A DNA stretch of 64,000 nt, from contig JAFAYE010000001.1 of NCBI GenBank assembly GCA_019240525.1, positions 2,577,300 through 2,641,299 of the forward strand, read 5' to 3'. The notes below the pieces were generated by a model that saw nothing but the letters and a program-made list of their open reading frames with translations, had not been told where the DNA came from and made no database searches. The first letter of the stretch is position 1; every line of letters starts with the position of its first letter. The translations under genes and the position numbers were made by a program. This DNA comes from Candidatus Eremiobacterota bacterium (lineage in GTDB: Bacteria > Vulcanimicrobiota > Vulcanimicrobiia > Vulcanimicrobiales > Vulcanimicrobiaceae). Positions 8,961 to 17,696 of the stretch are shown here, piece after piece.

Positions 8961-10516
8961 TCGAGTGGCTCACGACGACCAATCACAAGAAGATCGGCAT
9001 CATGTACATTGTCGCCGTGATGTTTTTCTTCACCGTGGCCGGCCTCTTGACGCTCGTCATGCGCGCGCAGCTCGCGGTGCCAAATAACACGCTTCTGGCG
9101 CCGCAGCAATACAACGAAATCTTCACCCTGCACGGCACGGCGATGATTTTCTTCGTCATCGCGCCGTTTGGAATCGGTCTCGCAAATTTCTTGATCCCCT
9201 TGCAGATCGGCGCCCCGGACGTGGCCTTTCCGCGCCTCAATGCCACCGGGCTCTGGCTCTTCGTGCTGGGGGGGCTTACGGTTTTCGCCGGTCTTGCAAC
9301 CTATGGCGGGGCGGCCTCGGCGGGGTGGACCGCATACGCGCCGCTGAGCGAATTGTTCGTGGGCACGGGCGCGGGTCAAGACCTGTGGTTTATCGGTCTG
9401 CTGATGGCCAGCATTTCGACCATCCTCACGTCGATCAATTTCATCGTCACGATCTTTCTCTTCCGCGCGCCGGGGATGACGATGTGGCGCATCCCGATCT
9501 TCACGTGGGAGATGGTTGCGACCGCGCTGCTCGTTTTGATGGCCTTTCCCTCGCTGGCGGCCGTCTTCGCGATGGTCTTGATCGACCGGCACCTGGGCGG
9601 ACATTTCTTCGATCCCGCGTACGGTGGAAATCCGATTCTTTACCAACATCTGTTTTGGTTTTTCGGACACCCAGAAGTGTACGTCATGATTTTGCCGTAT
9701 TTTGGCATCATTACTGAAATCGTGGCGACGTTTTCGCGCAAACCCGTGTATGGTTACGTCGGCATGGTAATTTCTGCGTTCGCCATTGCCGGGCTTTCGC
9801 TCGGAGTCTGGGCGCATCACATGTTTACTACGGGTGCGGTCAGCAACGCCTTCTTTGCAGGAATGTCATTCTTGATCGCGGTTCCGACCGGCGTGAAATT
9901 TGTGAACTGGATCGGCACGATGTGGAAAGGATCAATCGAACTCTCGGTTCCGATGCTGTTCGCGGTGGGATTTCTGCTCAACTTTCTCATCGGCGGTATC
10001 ACCGGCGTGATGATCGCCTCACCGCCGCTTGACTATCAAGCCCACGATAGTTATTTTATCGTTCAGCACTTTCATTACACGATCGGGGGCGGCAGCATGT
10101 TCGCGCTCTTTGCAGCCCTTTATTTTTGGTTCCCAAAGATGTTCGGCGTGAAGCTCGACGAGCGAATCGGCCGCTGGGTCTTCGCGCTAATGTTTGCGGG
10201 GTTCAACATGACGTTCATTCCGATGGGCTTCATGGGAATGGAAGGCATGGCGCGGCGTGTCTTCACCTATCCGGCGATCGGGCACTTGCCGCTGCTCAAC
10301 GCGATCGCAACGGCCGGCTCGGGCCTCATCGCCTGCGGCGCCATTTTGTTTTTCGTCGACGTGGCGCTCGCGGCGTATAAGCGTGTTCCGGTGCCGGCCA
10401 ACCCATGGGGCGGTTACAGCTTGGAGTGGTTAACGTCGTCGCCGCCGCCGGAGTTCAACTTTGACGAGTTGCCGCCGATCCGCAGCCGACGCCCACTCTG
10501 GGATATGGAATCGTGA
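8957..10516 (+). CDS. ctaD: Cytochrome c oxidase subunit I (CtaD), heme-copper oxidase
   Basis: A 519-residue twelve-helix subunit I. The heme a and CuB ligands are in TLHGTAM, FWFFGHPEVYV, WAHHMF and QHFHYTIGGG. The GHPEVYV glutamate and the His-Tyr pair mark an A-type proton-pumping oxidase. The GTG at 8957 overlaps the ctaC stop by 4 nt; the frame is open further upstream, but that part lies within ctaC. Terminal O2 reduction in the inner membrane. Confidence 0.97.
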   Translation: MIEWLTTTNHKKIGIMYIVAVMFFFTVAGLLTLVMRAQLAVPNNTLLAPQQYNEIFTLHGTAMIFFVIAPFGIGLANFLIPLQIGAPDVAFPRLNATGLWLFVLGGLTVFAGLATYGGAASAGWTAYAPLSELFVGTGAGQDLWFIGLLMASISTILTSINFIVTIFLFRAPGMTMWRIPIFTWEMVATALLVLMAFPSLAAVFAMVLIDRHLGGHFFDPAYGGNPILYQHLFWFFGHPEVYVMILPYFGIITEIVATFSRKPVYGYVGMVISAFAIAGLSLGVWAHHMFTTGAVSNAFFAGMSFLIAVPTGVKFVNWIGTMWKGSIELSVPMLFAVGFLLNFLIGGITGVMIASPPLDYQAHDSYFIVQHFHYTIGGGSMFALFAALYFWFPKMFGVKLDERIGRWVFALMFAGFNMTFIPMGFMGMEGMARRVFTYPAIGHLPLLNAIATAGSGLIACGAILFFVDVALAAYKRVPVPANPWGGYSLEWLTSSPPPEFNFDELPPIRSRRPLWDMES

Positions 10517-10899
10517 GGTCGTTCGTTGCGATGTTCGGCTGTTCGGCGGGGTTCGGTGCCGTCGTCGCGATCGCATATTTCTTCATCGCGCACGAAGAAG
10601 GCGCCGGCACGGCGCTGCTCGGTTTCATGGCCGCGGCGCTGAGCTTCGCTACGCTCTACGCTGTCGCGGCCGAGCGCGATGCGAATCTTGAAGGCGACAA
10701 TCCCGACCAGACCAATGCGCAGAGTGCCGGCGAAGATTTAGGCGTTTTTACAACTGAAACGTCGTACCCGATCTTGATCGCGTTCGCCACGCTCGCCATA
10801 CTGACCGGCGCCTTATGGTCGCCCCTGCTCGCAGTCGCCGGATTCATCGGCATGCTGTTGTGTCTTTGGCGGCTGGGGGCGGAGAGCGCTCGAGCGTAG
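10513..10899 (+). CDS. Small membrane protein, cytochrome c oxidase subunit IV-like
   Basis: A 128-residue protein with two hydrophobic segments near the N-terminus (about 5-25 and 34-52) and two near the C-terminus (about 83-120), joined by a polar linker. Its GTG overlaps the ctaD stop as GTGA, so it is translated with the oxidase operon. Position, size and topology resemble the actinobacterial CtaF subunit IV. Similarity by eye is weak, so the assignment rests mainly on context. Confidence 0.6.
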   Translation: MRSFVAMFGCSAGFGAVVAIAYFFIAHEEGAGTALLGFMAAALSFATLYAVAAERDANLEGDNPDQTNAQSAGEDLGVFTTETSYPILIAFATLAILTGALWSPLLAVAGFIGMLLCLWRLGAESARA

Positions 10900-11622
10900 T
10901 TAGTAGTTTTCGCCTGCGGTGCCGATACCTCGGATGAAGAGCACGAGCGCGCCGATGCCAAAGAGCCACGCGACCAAACCTTCGGCAAGCGGACCGATAT
11001 GCGCAAGGGGAAAGCCGCCGGCGTTGCTTCCGTCGCGTTGGCCGGCGTGCGTTTCGATATAGTTTACGTAGTAGGCGATGTCATCGACGTCTCGATCGCT
11101 TAAAACGTCGCGCCCGAATCGGGGCATGACGCCGGGTCCCGCACGAACGGCTTCGCCGATTTGAAAGACCGTCGCAGCGGCCAGGTCGGGAGCGACATCG
11201 AGCGACCCCACCGATGCCCCGTCGCCGGCCGCGCCGTGGCATTGCGCGCAGTTTTCGGCAAAGAGGGTGCGGCCGTGCACGATGTTGCCGCCCGTCACCA
11301 GCGGCAGCGATGTGTCGGCGGGATGCGGCGAGAGTCCGACGACGTAGCGCGTGAGAACATCCATTTGCGCGTACGTGAAAAGCGGTACGCTCGGAATCTC
11401 GCTAACGTTTGGCGCCGGTGCCGGCATTCGCCCCGTGTCGAGCATAAGGTGCACGTACGCGGCCGAGATCCCGTGAAGAGAAGGTGCGTCCCGCGTTCCT
11501 TGCCCGCGGGCGCCGTGGCACGACGAGCAATAGGTCTGGTAGAGCGTCGCTCCTTCGCCGGCGGCATGGACTCCGAGCGGCGCGACGGCAAGCAATGTCA
11601 GCGCTGCTGCCGCTAGGTTCAT
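10900..11622 (-). CDS. qcrC: Diheme cytochrome c subunit of the bcc complex (QcrC)
   Basis: A 240-residue exported protein with an N-terminal signal (about 1-20). It has two cytochrome c domains with heme sites CSSCH and CAQCH, and a C-terminal transmembrane anchor (about 215-234). This is the layout of QcrC in bcc-aa3 supercomplexes, which need no soluble cytochrome c. It sits apart from qcrAB, convergent with the subunit IV-like gene and with no gap. Confidence 0.9.
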   Translation of the reverse strand: MNLAAAALTLLAVAPLGVHAAGEGATLYQTYCSSCHGARGQGTRDAPSLHGISAAYVHLMLDTGRMPAPAPNVSEIPSVPLFTYAQMDVLTRYVVGLSPHPADTSLPLVTGGNIVHGRTLFAENCAQCHGAAGDGASVGSLDVAPDLAAATVFQIGEAVRAGPGVMPRFGRDVLSDRDVDDIAYYVNYIETHAGQRDGSNAGGFPLAHIGPLAEGLVAWLFGIGALVLFIRGIGTAGENY

Positions 11623-11654
11623 GGTAGAGCTTCTTTACCCGTCAGAGGAGCGGG

Positions 11655-11660
11655 TACACT
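11655..11660 (+). promoter_or_regulatory. -10-like TACACT before the small cytochrome c gene
   Basis: TACACT ends 11 nt before the ATG at 11672, within a 49-nt divergent gap shared with qcrC. If used, the 5' leader would be about five bases and could not hold a Shine-Dalgarno site. Confidence 0.4.
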
Positions 11661-11671
11661 AAGAACGCGCA

Positions 11672-12016
11672 ATGCGAATATTCAGAGCGGCTGCCATCGT
11701 GCTGATACTTGCGGCCGGCGCTTGCACGACGGCGTCGTATCAGCGCAATGCCGTAACCGTTGGGCCGGGTGCGACGAGCGGCGGCGATCGCAAGAGCGGC
11801 TCCGCCCTCTTTGATTCGAACTGCTCGACGTGCCACGGCCCGGAAGGCAGCGGTGGAGGAATCGGCCCATCGCTTCGTGGCGAATCCAGGCGCCTGAACT
11901 ACGATACTCTCGTTTCGTGGATCGAGGATCCCGAGCCGCCGATGCCGCAGCTTTTTCCCCACCCGCTCAGCGATGCGCAGGTGCGAGACGTTGCCGCCTA
12001 CGTCTCGACGCTCTGA
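11672..12016 (+). CDS. Small monoheme c-type cytochrome lipoprotein
   Basis: A 114-residue protein. An N-terminal signal ends in the lipobox LAAGAC, so it is probably lipid-anchored. The heme site CSTCH is at about residue 51, and a methionine in the C-terminal half (PPMPQL) could be the sixth ligand. It lies beside the bcc-aa3 genes, so an electron-transfer role to or from the oxidase is likely. Confidence 0.85.
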   Translation: MRIFRAAAIVLILAAGACTTASYQRNAVTVGPGATSGGDRKSGSALFDSNCSTCHGPEGSGGGIGPSLRGESRRLNYDTLVSWIEDPEPPMPQLFPHPLSDAQVRDVAAYVSTL

Positions 12017-12319
12017 TCAGTACGCTTTCGGCGAGTAGACATTAAACGTCACTACTCGATCCATCGAACGATTGACGAAGCGGTGCGGAGCGCCGTTGGG
12101 AACGATGACGCTGTCGCCCGTTCCCATGGTGAAATGGTTACCGCTCAGTTCGGCCTCCAGCGTGCCTTGGACCACAAATAATACCTGCTCGCTCTCAGGA
12201 TGCTCGTTCCCGAGCGGGCCACTCTCTTCGCCCGAGTCGAGCACCATCACCGCCGTCTGTAACTGCCGCCCATTTTCAAGCACGGCGAATCCGGAAGCGT
12301 CGTCTTCGATATTGCGCAT
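12017..12319 (-). CDS. Small cupin-domain protein
   Basis: A 100-residue single cupin. Motif 1 is approximated by EHPESEQVLFVVQG and motif 2 by PNGAPHRFVN. Metal binding is plausible, but the first motif has only one clear histidine. Function unknown. It is convergent with the cytochrome c gene, the two stops abutting, and a hairpin repeat cluster lies upstream. Confidence 0.75.
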   Translation of the reverse strand: MRNIEDDASGFAVLENGRQLQTAVMVLDSGEESGPLGNEHPESEQVLFVVQGTLEAELSGNHFTMGTGDSVIVPNGAPHRFVNRSMDRVVTFNVYSPKAY

Positions 12320-12335
12320 GTCAATGGTATACCCG

Positions 12336-12407
12336 CCCTTCGCCCTTCGACAGGCTCAGGGTGACACGGCTTCGACAGGCTCATGCTTCGACAGGCTCAG
12401 CATGACA
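12336..12407. repeat. Hairpin repeat cluster 2, with a variant stem
   Basis: One unit has arms GCCCT/AGGGT; a second has CATGCT/AGCATG around the same TCGACAGGCTC loop. The change T-C to G-C inside the stem is matched on the other arm. The udgX stop (complement of 12397-12399) is inside the second unit. Confidence 0.9.
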
Positions 12408-13014
12408 AGGCGTGGCGGGCGGTCGAGAGGTCCTCGACAAACTTGCTCATTTCGGCATGGCGCGTCTTCGCGTCGGGGGAGCGCAGAATGGCCGATGGAT
12501 GAATCGTGGCAAGCACCGGCGTCGGCAAAATCTCGGGAATTATCCGTCCGCGATTCGCCAAAAGGCGAAACCCGGGGCCCAAAAGCGACTGAGCTGCGGT
12601 AGCCCCAAGCGCAACGATCAGCTTGGGCCGCACGACGGAAATTTCTGCGTCGAGCCACGGCTTACAGGCGCGAATTTCCAGCGTCTTCGGTTTGGCATGA
12701 ATACGCCGTTTGCCGCGCTCGACGAACTTAAAATGCTTGACCGCATTGGTCACATAGATGTCGCGCGCTTCGATTCCAGCCTCGCCAAGCGCCCTATGTA
12801 ACAGCTTACCGGCGGGGCCGACGAACGGATGTCCTTCGCGATCTTCATAATCGCCCGGCTGTTCGCCGACGAGCAGCATGCCCGCGCGGCTGCGGCCCTC
12901 GCCGAAGACGGTTTGGGTCGCGTACTTGTAAAGGTCGCACCCGCGGCAACCCGCGGCGGCGTCGCGCAAGCTTCGCAGCGAGCGCCGCGCGGGCAGGTAA
13001 GCAGCGGCTGTCAA
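12397..13014 (-). CDS. udgX: Uracil-DNA glycosylase superfamily protein, UdgX type
   Basis: A 205-residue family-4-like UDG. Motif A reads GEQPGDYED, and the KRRIH loop (about residues 100-104) is the diagnostic of UdgX. In that family the loop histidine forms a covalent bond with the abasic site left after uracil removal. N-terminal cysteines (CRGCDLY) and a later pair of the pattern CKPW match the Fe-S cluster of family 4. The motif HPSAILR is present. The C-terminus (Leu-Ser-Cys) and stop are supplied by the hairpin repeat. The start overlaps nothing but abuts the next gene's stop (ATGA). Confidence 0.88.
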   Translation of the reverse strand: MTAAAYLPARRSLRSLRDAAAGCRGCDLYKYATQTVFGEGRSRAGMLLVGEQPGDYEDREGHPFVGPAGKLLHRALGEAGIEARDIYVTNAVKHFKFVERGKRRIHAKPKTLEIRACKPWLDAEISVVRPKLIVALGATAAQSLLGPGFRLLANRGRIIPEILPTPVLATIHPSAILRSPDAKTRHAEMSKFVEDLSTARHALSC

Positions 13015-13262
13015 AGATCGCCGCGAACGACGATACCGTAGTGGCGCTGGACGGTGCGCAAGAATCGTTCGTCGTCCGCATCGCTGCTTACCAAAATGGC
13101 GTTTGGCTCGAACTTGGTGGGACTTCCGCTCAGAAAGCTGCGAGTTCGCTCTTCGAAATCGTTCGCGCCACGCACGAAGACTTCCGAGTTGAAGCCGAGC
13201 TCTTTGAGCACGATGGCCGCCGCCGAGGCCTGGGGCTCGCTCTCAAAAGCTGCGGTGGGCAT
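13011..13262 (-). CDS. Hypothetical 83-aa protein
   Basis: A small soluble protein with an alternating alpha/beta pattern, no cysteines and no recognisable motif. Its stop overlaps the udgX start by 4 nt and its start overlaps the stop of the DJ-1 family gene by 1 nt, so all three are probably one transcript. The tight coupling supports a real gene. I do not recognise the family. Confidence 0.65.
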   Translation of the reverse strand: MPTAAFESEPQASAAAIVLKELGFNSEVFVRGANDFEERTRSFLSGSPTKFEPNAILVSSDADDERFLRTVQRHYGIVVRGDL

Positions 13263-13816
13263 TACGCGACCGGCTGCGGCGAACGCGTCAGCAGATCGAG
13301 AAGCGCCCGATTGAAGGCGGGAATGTCCTTTGGTCCCCGGCTCGTTACGAGATTGTCGTCAACCACGACCTCGCGGTCAACCCATTCTCCACCGGCGTTG
13401 CGAATGTCATCGGCGATCGTCGGCCAACTCGTCAACGTTCGCCCCTTGACCAGACCAGCCGAGACTAGCAACCACGGAGCGTGGCAGATGACCGCCATTG
13501 GCTTGCGTTCGTCATTCATGCGCTTGACGAACTGCTGGGCTTTGGGATCGGTGCGCAACGTGTCGGCATTCAGCGCGCCTCCAGGAAGCAGCACAGCGTC
13601 GTAGTCTGCGGGTGAAACTTCGTCGAAGGTCTTGTCGACGTCTACTTTGATCGACTTATCGTGATGTTTGAAGGCCTGAAGCGGCTCGCGCTTCTGCGAA
13701 ACGATTTCGACGGTCGCACCGGCGTCGCGCAGCGCTTTCGTGGGCTCGGTTAACTCCGCTTCTTCGAAGCCGTCGAGGGCGAGAACCGCAATAGTCTTTC
13801 CATTCAAATTGTTCAT
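13262..13816 (-). CDS. DJ-1/PfpI family protein (YhbO-like)
   Basis: A 184-residue type-1 glutamine-amidotransferase-like fold. The nucleophile-elbow cysteine is in AVICHAPWLL, and an acidic residue near the N-terminus (GFEEAELTEP) fits the DJ-1/PfpI site. Family members are described as proteases, glyoxalases or deglycases in stress. The ATG at 13816 (MNNLNGK) is chosen over the longer frame because the conserved domain begins there. First gene of the operon running into udgX. Confidence 0.88.
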   Translation of the reverse strand: MNNLNGKTIAVLALDGFEEAELTEPTKALRDAGATVEIVSQKREPLQAFKHHDKSIKVDVDKTFDEVSPADYDAVLLPGGALNADTLRTDPKAQQFVKRMNDERKPMAVICHAPWLLVSAGLVKGRTLTSWPTIADDIRNAGGEWVDREVVVDDNLVTSRGPKDIPAFNRALLDLLTRSPQPVA

Positions 13817-13865
13817 ACGTTGATATCCCCGCGCCGCGCGACGCGGAAACGCACGGGGCGGCCGG

Positions 13866-13892
13866 TTGACGCCGCAGGCGGCGTGGTAGATT
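13866..13892 (+). promoter_or_regulatory. Promoter with palindromic spacer before the 55-aa gene
   Basis: TTGACG (13866-13871) and TAGATT (13887-13892) are 15 nt apart, which is short. The spacer holds the inverted repeat ACGCCGC/GCGGCGT (13869-13884). TAGATT ends 5 nt before the ATG at 13898, giving an essentially leaderless start. Confidence 0.4.
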
Positions 13893-13897
13893 AGGGG

Positions 13898-14065
13898 ATG
13901 GCTGAAATCTTTGGCACCGGCGGTGATACAGTGGAAGTTAGCGGTGAGTACGAGTGCTCGGAGTGCGGGTTTCGGCGTCACTTTTCAGAGGGCGACACGT
14001 TCCCGCCCGACCACCATCCGCAAAAGCCGTGGACGCTCTACCTGAAGGAAGACGGGGCGGTTTGA
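13898..14065 (+). CDS. 55-aa CxxC zinc-ribbon-like protein
   Basis: A short gene: ATG at 13898 to TGA at 14063-14065. One CxxC (YECSECGF) is followed by DHHP, which could complete a metal site. Small proteins of this look are common in soil bacteria and have no known role. Support is the motif, an open frame filling the gap and the promoter-like hexamers upstream. Confidence 0.6.
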   Translation: MAEIFGTGGDTVEVSGEYECSECGFRRHFSEGDTFPPDHHPQKPWTLYLKEDGAV

Positions 14066-14114
14066 CTTAGGTCGCCTTGGGAAGTAGGATGACGAGGGTG
14101 ACTCTGAGATATTG

Positions 14115-14849
14115 ATGAGAAAGAACGAACACCTCGTCCATTTTTACGGTCAAGACGAGCAGCGTCTCGATCAAAACCTCACCGCCTTTCTACGCGATTC
14201 GTTGCGCGCAGGCGGTGCGGCTGTCGTGGTCGCCTCTCCGGCGCGTCGCGACGCTTTCCAGAGCGAACTGGCTCGGAACCCGATCAAGGGACTAACGCTG
14301 CCGAGCGAGCGCTTAGTATTGCTCGACGACGCGGAAACGCTGGGGACGTTCATGCGCGGCGGCCAACCGGACGCTGAATTATTTGATTCTTGCGTCGGGA
14401 ATTTGCTGCGGGATCGCAAGGCGCGGTACGGTCGCGTGCGCGCGTATGGAGAGATGGTTGGGCGGCTCTGGAGCGATCGCGCTTTCAGCGCTGCGGTCGC
14501 GCTCGAAAAATTGTGGAACGAGCTCCTGGCGAGCCTCGGTTTCGACCTCTATTGTGGCTACCCCATCGACGTGACGAGTGCCGAGTTTCAAACGCCGGCG
14601 ATGCGCGCACTCTTTGAAACGCATACTCGGCTGGTTCCGGCTCTGCCCGATGATTTCGATCGCGCCATGAGTCGCGCGATTGATGAGGTGCTCGGCGACC
14701 GCCCGCACGGCTTGCATGCACTCGCGACCGGTGCGCTTTCGTTCTCAGGCGCCGCGTTGCCGAGCATCGAGCGGACCATTCTTCGCTTGCGAAGTGCGTT
14801 GCCGCGCTACGCCGACGAGATCCTCGCTAGGGCGAAACAGTACGCCTGA
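14115..14849 (+). CDS. MEDS (DcmR-like sensory) domain protein
   Basis: A 244-residue soluble protein. HLVHFYGQDEQRL at the start, the ARRDAF block and the VRAYGEMVGRLW block match the MEDS domain, often found next to histidine kinases and SpoIIE phosphatases. ATG 14115 is preferred to the TTG one codon upstream. Its 3' end overlaps the convergent SpoIIE phosphatase gene by 23 nt, and the pairing suggests a shared signalling pathway. Confidence 0.8.
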   Translation: MRKNEHLVHFYGQDEQRLDQNLTAFLRDSLRAGGAAVVVASPARRDAFQSELARNPIKGLTLPSERLVLLDDAETLGTFMRGGQPDAELFDSCVGNLLRDRKARYGRVRAYGEMVGRLWSDRAFSAAVALEKLWNELLASLGFDLYCGYPIDVTSAEFQTPAMRALFETHTRLVPALPDDFDRAMSRAIDEVLGDRPHGLHALATGALSFSGAALPSIERTILRLRSALPRYADEILARAKQYA

Positions 14850-17274
14850 CGGGCAGCGTTGCTTGGGTGTGTGTCCCGTAGCCCGGCAACGATTCGACTT
14901 TTAGCTCCGCTCCAAGACGTTGAACCAGCCACAAACCGCGCGCATGCTCGCTGACGTGCTCGGCTGAGGCCTCCTCGACCGGTGCAGACGGATCGCCGTC
15001 GCGGTCGATCACGTGCAGAACGGCTCGTCCGCCGGCCCACTCGAGAGCGAATTCGACTTGCCCAGTGGCATGCTGGGCCACGTTGGCCATAAGCTCACCG
15101 AATATGAGCTCGGCGGCTTTGAGATCGCTACCCTGTTCGGCGGCGTGCGAAAGGGCATCCAGAAATTCACGGCGCGTGCGTCGGGCGGCGCGCCAGTCGC
15201 GGGAATCATACGCCCAGCGCTGAGACTCGACGAAGTTTAAAATCAGGATCGCAACGTCATCCGGCGGCTGGTCCGGCAGGCAGAGTCGTTCCAAATACTT
15301 TGCCGGCTCTTGCACGTAGAAGACGGCCTGGGTGCGCAATGCTTCGTGCAGAACGCGCTCTCCAGCGATGATGTCGCGAGTCGCTTCAACCAGACCATCC
15401 GTGTAGAGCGCCAGTAGTGCCGCATCGTCGAGGCGCCTGTTGAGCGACTTGCCGGGACGCGCGTCCGAACGCAGCCCGATGGGCACTCCCTCTGCCTGCA
15501 GTTCGTGTAGCGATCCGTCGTGACACCGCAGTATTGGATAGGGATGTCCGGCGTTGGCGTACGTCAGGGTGCGCAAGCGCGAATCAAAGACGGCGACGAA
15601 GGCGGTCGCGACGGCGACGGGAAAGCGGCGCAATAGAAATCGCTCGGCGGCGTCGAGAATTCGCGCGGGGTCCGGCTCGTACATTGCCACCACATTGATT
15701 GCGTGGCGCAGCTTTCCCATAACGATGGAGGCTTCGAGGCCGTGGCCGGTCACGTCCCCAACGGTCAACAAGACGCGGTGATCGTCCAGATCGAACGCGT
15801 CGTACCAATCTCCGCCGACTTGAACCTCCAAGGCGGCCGGACGATAGACGGCGCTGATCGTTGCACCCTTGACCGGGGCCAGCCGAGTGGGAAGCGTCGC
15901 CTGCTGCAGAGTTTCAATGAGCCGGCGCTCGCGGGCGAAACTTTCGGCGTGATCCAGCGCGATTGAAACGCGGCGTCCGATCTCTTCCAAGAGCTCGAGC
16001 TCGCCGAGGTCGTAGTGATGAGAGTTCGAACAGCAGATCAGCGCACCAAAAACCGTGTCGCCGACGAGGAGCGGGACCATCATCCACGATTGCGGCGGCG
16101 GGCTTTCGGAGAGCGGTCCCCCTTTGATCCGCTCGCCGCGCCGCACATCTGCTCCGTCGCGTCCAAAAATGGAACGGCGTTCGTGCAAGGCCGCGATAAT
16201 CTGGCGCTCTGCGGCATCGCGCAAACGCGCCTTGGTCCCGATAGCGGCCGCGATGCGCAACCTGCCTTCCTCGAGGGCCGCGGCGACGCCGTAATCGGCG
16301 AAGTCGCCCATGAGTTGCTCGAGCACGAACGCGAGCATTCCCGCTTGGTCGAGCGTGGTGAAGAGCTGTCCGGTGACTCGCGCCAGAAAGCGAAAGCGCT
16401 CGGTAATGCGCTGCTCGCGCTCAAACGTTTTGATGTTTTCTAACGCCATCGCCAGCTGTCGCGCCACAATCACAGCGAGGTCAACATCGCGCATGGCGTA
16501 GCTGGTGGCACGTTGAGACTCGGCCAAACTCAAGATGCCGATGCAGCTTTGCCCAACCAAAAGCGGCACGACGATTAGCGAGCGCGCGTCGGCCGCCGCA
16601 AGCATGGCCTGCGCGTTCTCCAAGCCCAAACTCGAATGGCTACCCGGTGCGAGAAGCAGCGGCTGCCGAGCGCGCGCGGTAGCGTCGATCGCTTCTTCAA
16701 ACGCGTGGGCTAATACATTGGAATCGTCGCGGCGGTCGGCAAAGCCCTCGATGCGGAGCGAGCCGTCATCGTTGAACGTATGCACCGCGCACAAATCGCA
16801 GAACCGGTCGATCGAGGCTTGCACCAGACGATTGACGATGGTGACGCGATTGAGTGACGATGAGAGCACGGCGGCGGCTTCGGAGATGAAGCCCGTGTCG
16901 GCCTCAACGAAACCGTCGGTTGCGGCGGTAATTCCGCGCCAAAAGAGGACCGCATCGCGCTCGTCGAGCACCGGCACGGCGCGGATCATGAATGTCGCAT
17001 TCGGAGCGCCGGGCCTGATAACGTGATAAATGGCGCTGAAGCGCTCGACGAGGCGAGCCGATTTGCGCCACAGCTGTTCGACCTGCGCTATTTCGGTCTC
17101 ATCGAGCTCCCCGGCCGGACCAGCACTCGGACGGCAAACGGTGATGTTCGTGACCATGCCGCCGGCGTCGGCTTGCCAGACGGCATCGCCTGCACGGGCC
17201 ATGACGGCACGAATCGAACAGAGGCTCCGCTCGCCGACGGGTGTGGCGAATTCCCGCTCGTTTAGGCGTTTCAT
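14827..17274 (-). CDS. GAF-GAF-SpoIIE phosphatase-HATPase multidomain regulator
   Basis: An 815-residue cytoplasmic protein with no membrane segment. In order: a PAS-like N-terminus (about 20-120), two GAF domains (about 130-285 and 300-450), a PP2C/SpoIIE serine phosphatase (about 465-680, with GGDWYDAF, GDVTGHG and the late acid block PPDDVAILIL) and a C-terminal RsbW-like HATPase (about 690-810, with ELMANVAQHA and EHARGLWLVQRLG). This combination is typical of partner-switching control of sigma factors: the phosphatase acts on an anti-sigma antagonist and the kinase domain phosphorylates or binds it. No sigma or antagonist gene lies nearby; an RsbW-like gene is at 51460. Confidence 0.9.
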   Translation of the reverse strand: MKRLNEREFATPVGERSLCSIRAVMARAGDAVWQADAGGMVTNITVCRPSAGPAGELDETEIAQVEQLWRKSARLVERFSAIYHVIRPGAPNATFMIRAVPVLDERDAVLFWRGITAATDGFVEADTGFISEAAAVLSSSLNRVTIVNRLVQASIDRFCDLCAVHTFNDDGSLRIEGFADRRDDSNVLAHAFEEAIDATARARQPLLLAPGSHSSLGLENAQAMLAAADARSLIVVPLLVGQSCIGILSLAESQRATSYAMRDVDLAVIVARQLAMALENIKTFEREQRITERFRFLARVTGQLFTTLDQAGMLAFVLEQLMGDFADYGVAAALEEGRLRIAAAIGTKARLRDAAERQIIAALHERRSIFGRDGADVRRGERIKGGPLSESPPPQSWMMVPLLVGDTVFGALICCSNSHHYDLGELELLEEIGRRVSIALDHAESFARERRLIETLQQATLPTRLAPVKGATISAVYRPAALEVQVGGDWYDAFDLDDHRVLLTVGDVTGHGLEASIVMGKLRHAINVVAMYEPDPARILDAAERFLLRRFPVAVATAFVAVFDSRLRTLTYANAGHPYPILRCHDGSLHELQAEGVPIGLRSDARPGKSLNRRLDDAALLALYTDGLVEATRDIIAGERVLHEALRTQAVFYVQEPAKYLERLCLPDQPPDDVAILILNFVESQRWAYDSRDWRAARRTRREFLDALSHAAEQGSDLKAAELIFGELMANVAQHATGQVEFALEWAGGRAVLHVIDRDGDPSAPVEEASAEHVSEHARGLWLVQRLGAELKVESLPGYGTHTQATLPVRRTVSP

Positions 17275-17508
17275 CCCGACGAACGGCTCCTTTCAAGTAG
17301 GGGAACGATCATGCCTCGCAGAGTCCTCGACGGGTGCTTGATTCGATTGGCCGCAAAATTGGGAAGAACGCTTGAAGCTAAGGTAAGGAGGTAAGCGTTT
17401 GGCGAGCGTTCGGCTGACACGGGATCATCAAAACGTCCGTCCGTGGGTTCGTTCGCAGCTCATGACGCGAGCACTCTTTCCATCACTCGGCTCGCTATAG
17501 GAGAAGAC
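17275..17508. other. Intergenic stretch with a possible 33-aa ORF
   Basis: Holds a strong AAGGAGG (17384-17390) placed 8 nt before TTG 17399, opening a 33-codon frame that ends at TAG 17498-17500 just before the next gene. It might be a leader peptide, or the site may be chance. The rest shows no clear structure. Confidence 0.35.
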
Positions 17509-17667
17509 ATGGCTGGTTTACTTTGGGCAATCATCGTGATTCTGTTCATTTTCTGGTTGCTTGGTTTCATGGCATTCCACCTGGGAAGCTTGATCCACAT
17601 CGTCCTGCTCATCGTGGTGATTCTCATCATCGTCAACCTGGTGACGGGGCGCGGGCTGCGCGTTTGA
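17509..17667 (+). CDS. lmo0937-family small membrane protein
   Basis: A 52-residue protein with two hydrophobic stretches and the WLLGFMAFHLGSLIH turn typical of the lmo0937/YtjA-like family of tiny membrane proteins. ATG 17509 is preceded by AGGAGAAG at good spacing. The upstream part of the longer frame lacks a fitting start signal. Role unknown, often stress related. Confidence 0.8.
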   Translation: MAGLLWAIIVILFIFWLLGFMAFHLGSLIHIVLLIVVILIIVNLVTGRGLRV

Positions 17668-17696
17668 CGCAGTCCGAGGAGAAGGAGTAAGAGCGC

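Noticed and set aside
8918-9820. 300-aa ORF opposite ctaD
   Set aside because: Shadow of the very conserved subunit I; composition rich in Arg, Glu and Gly from antisense codons.
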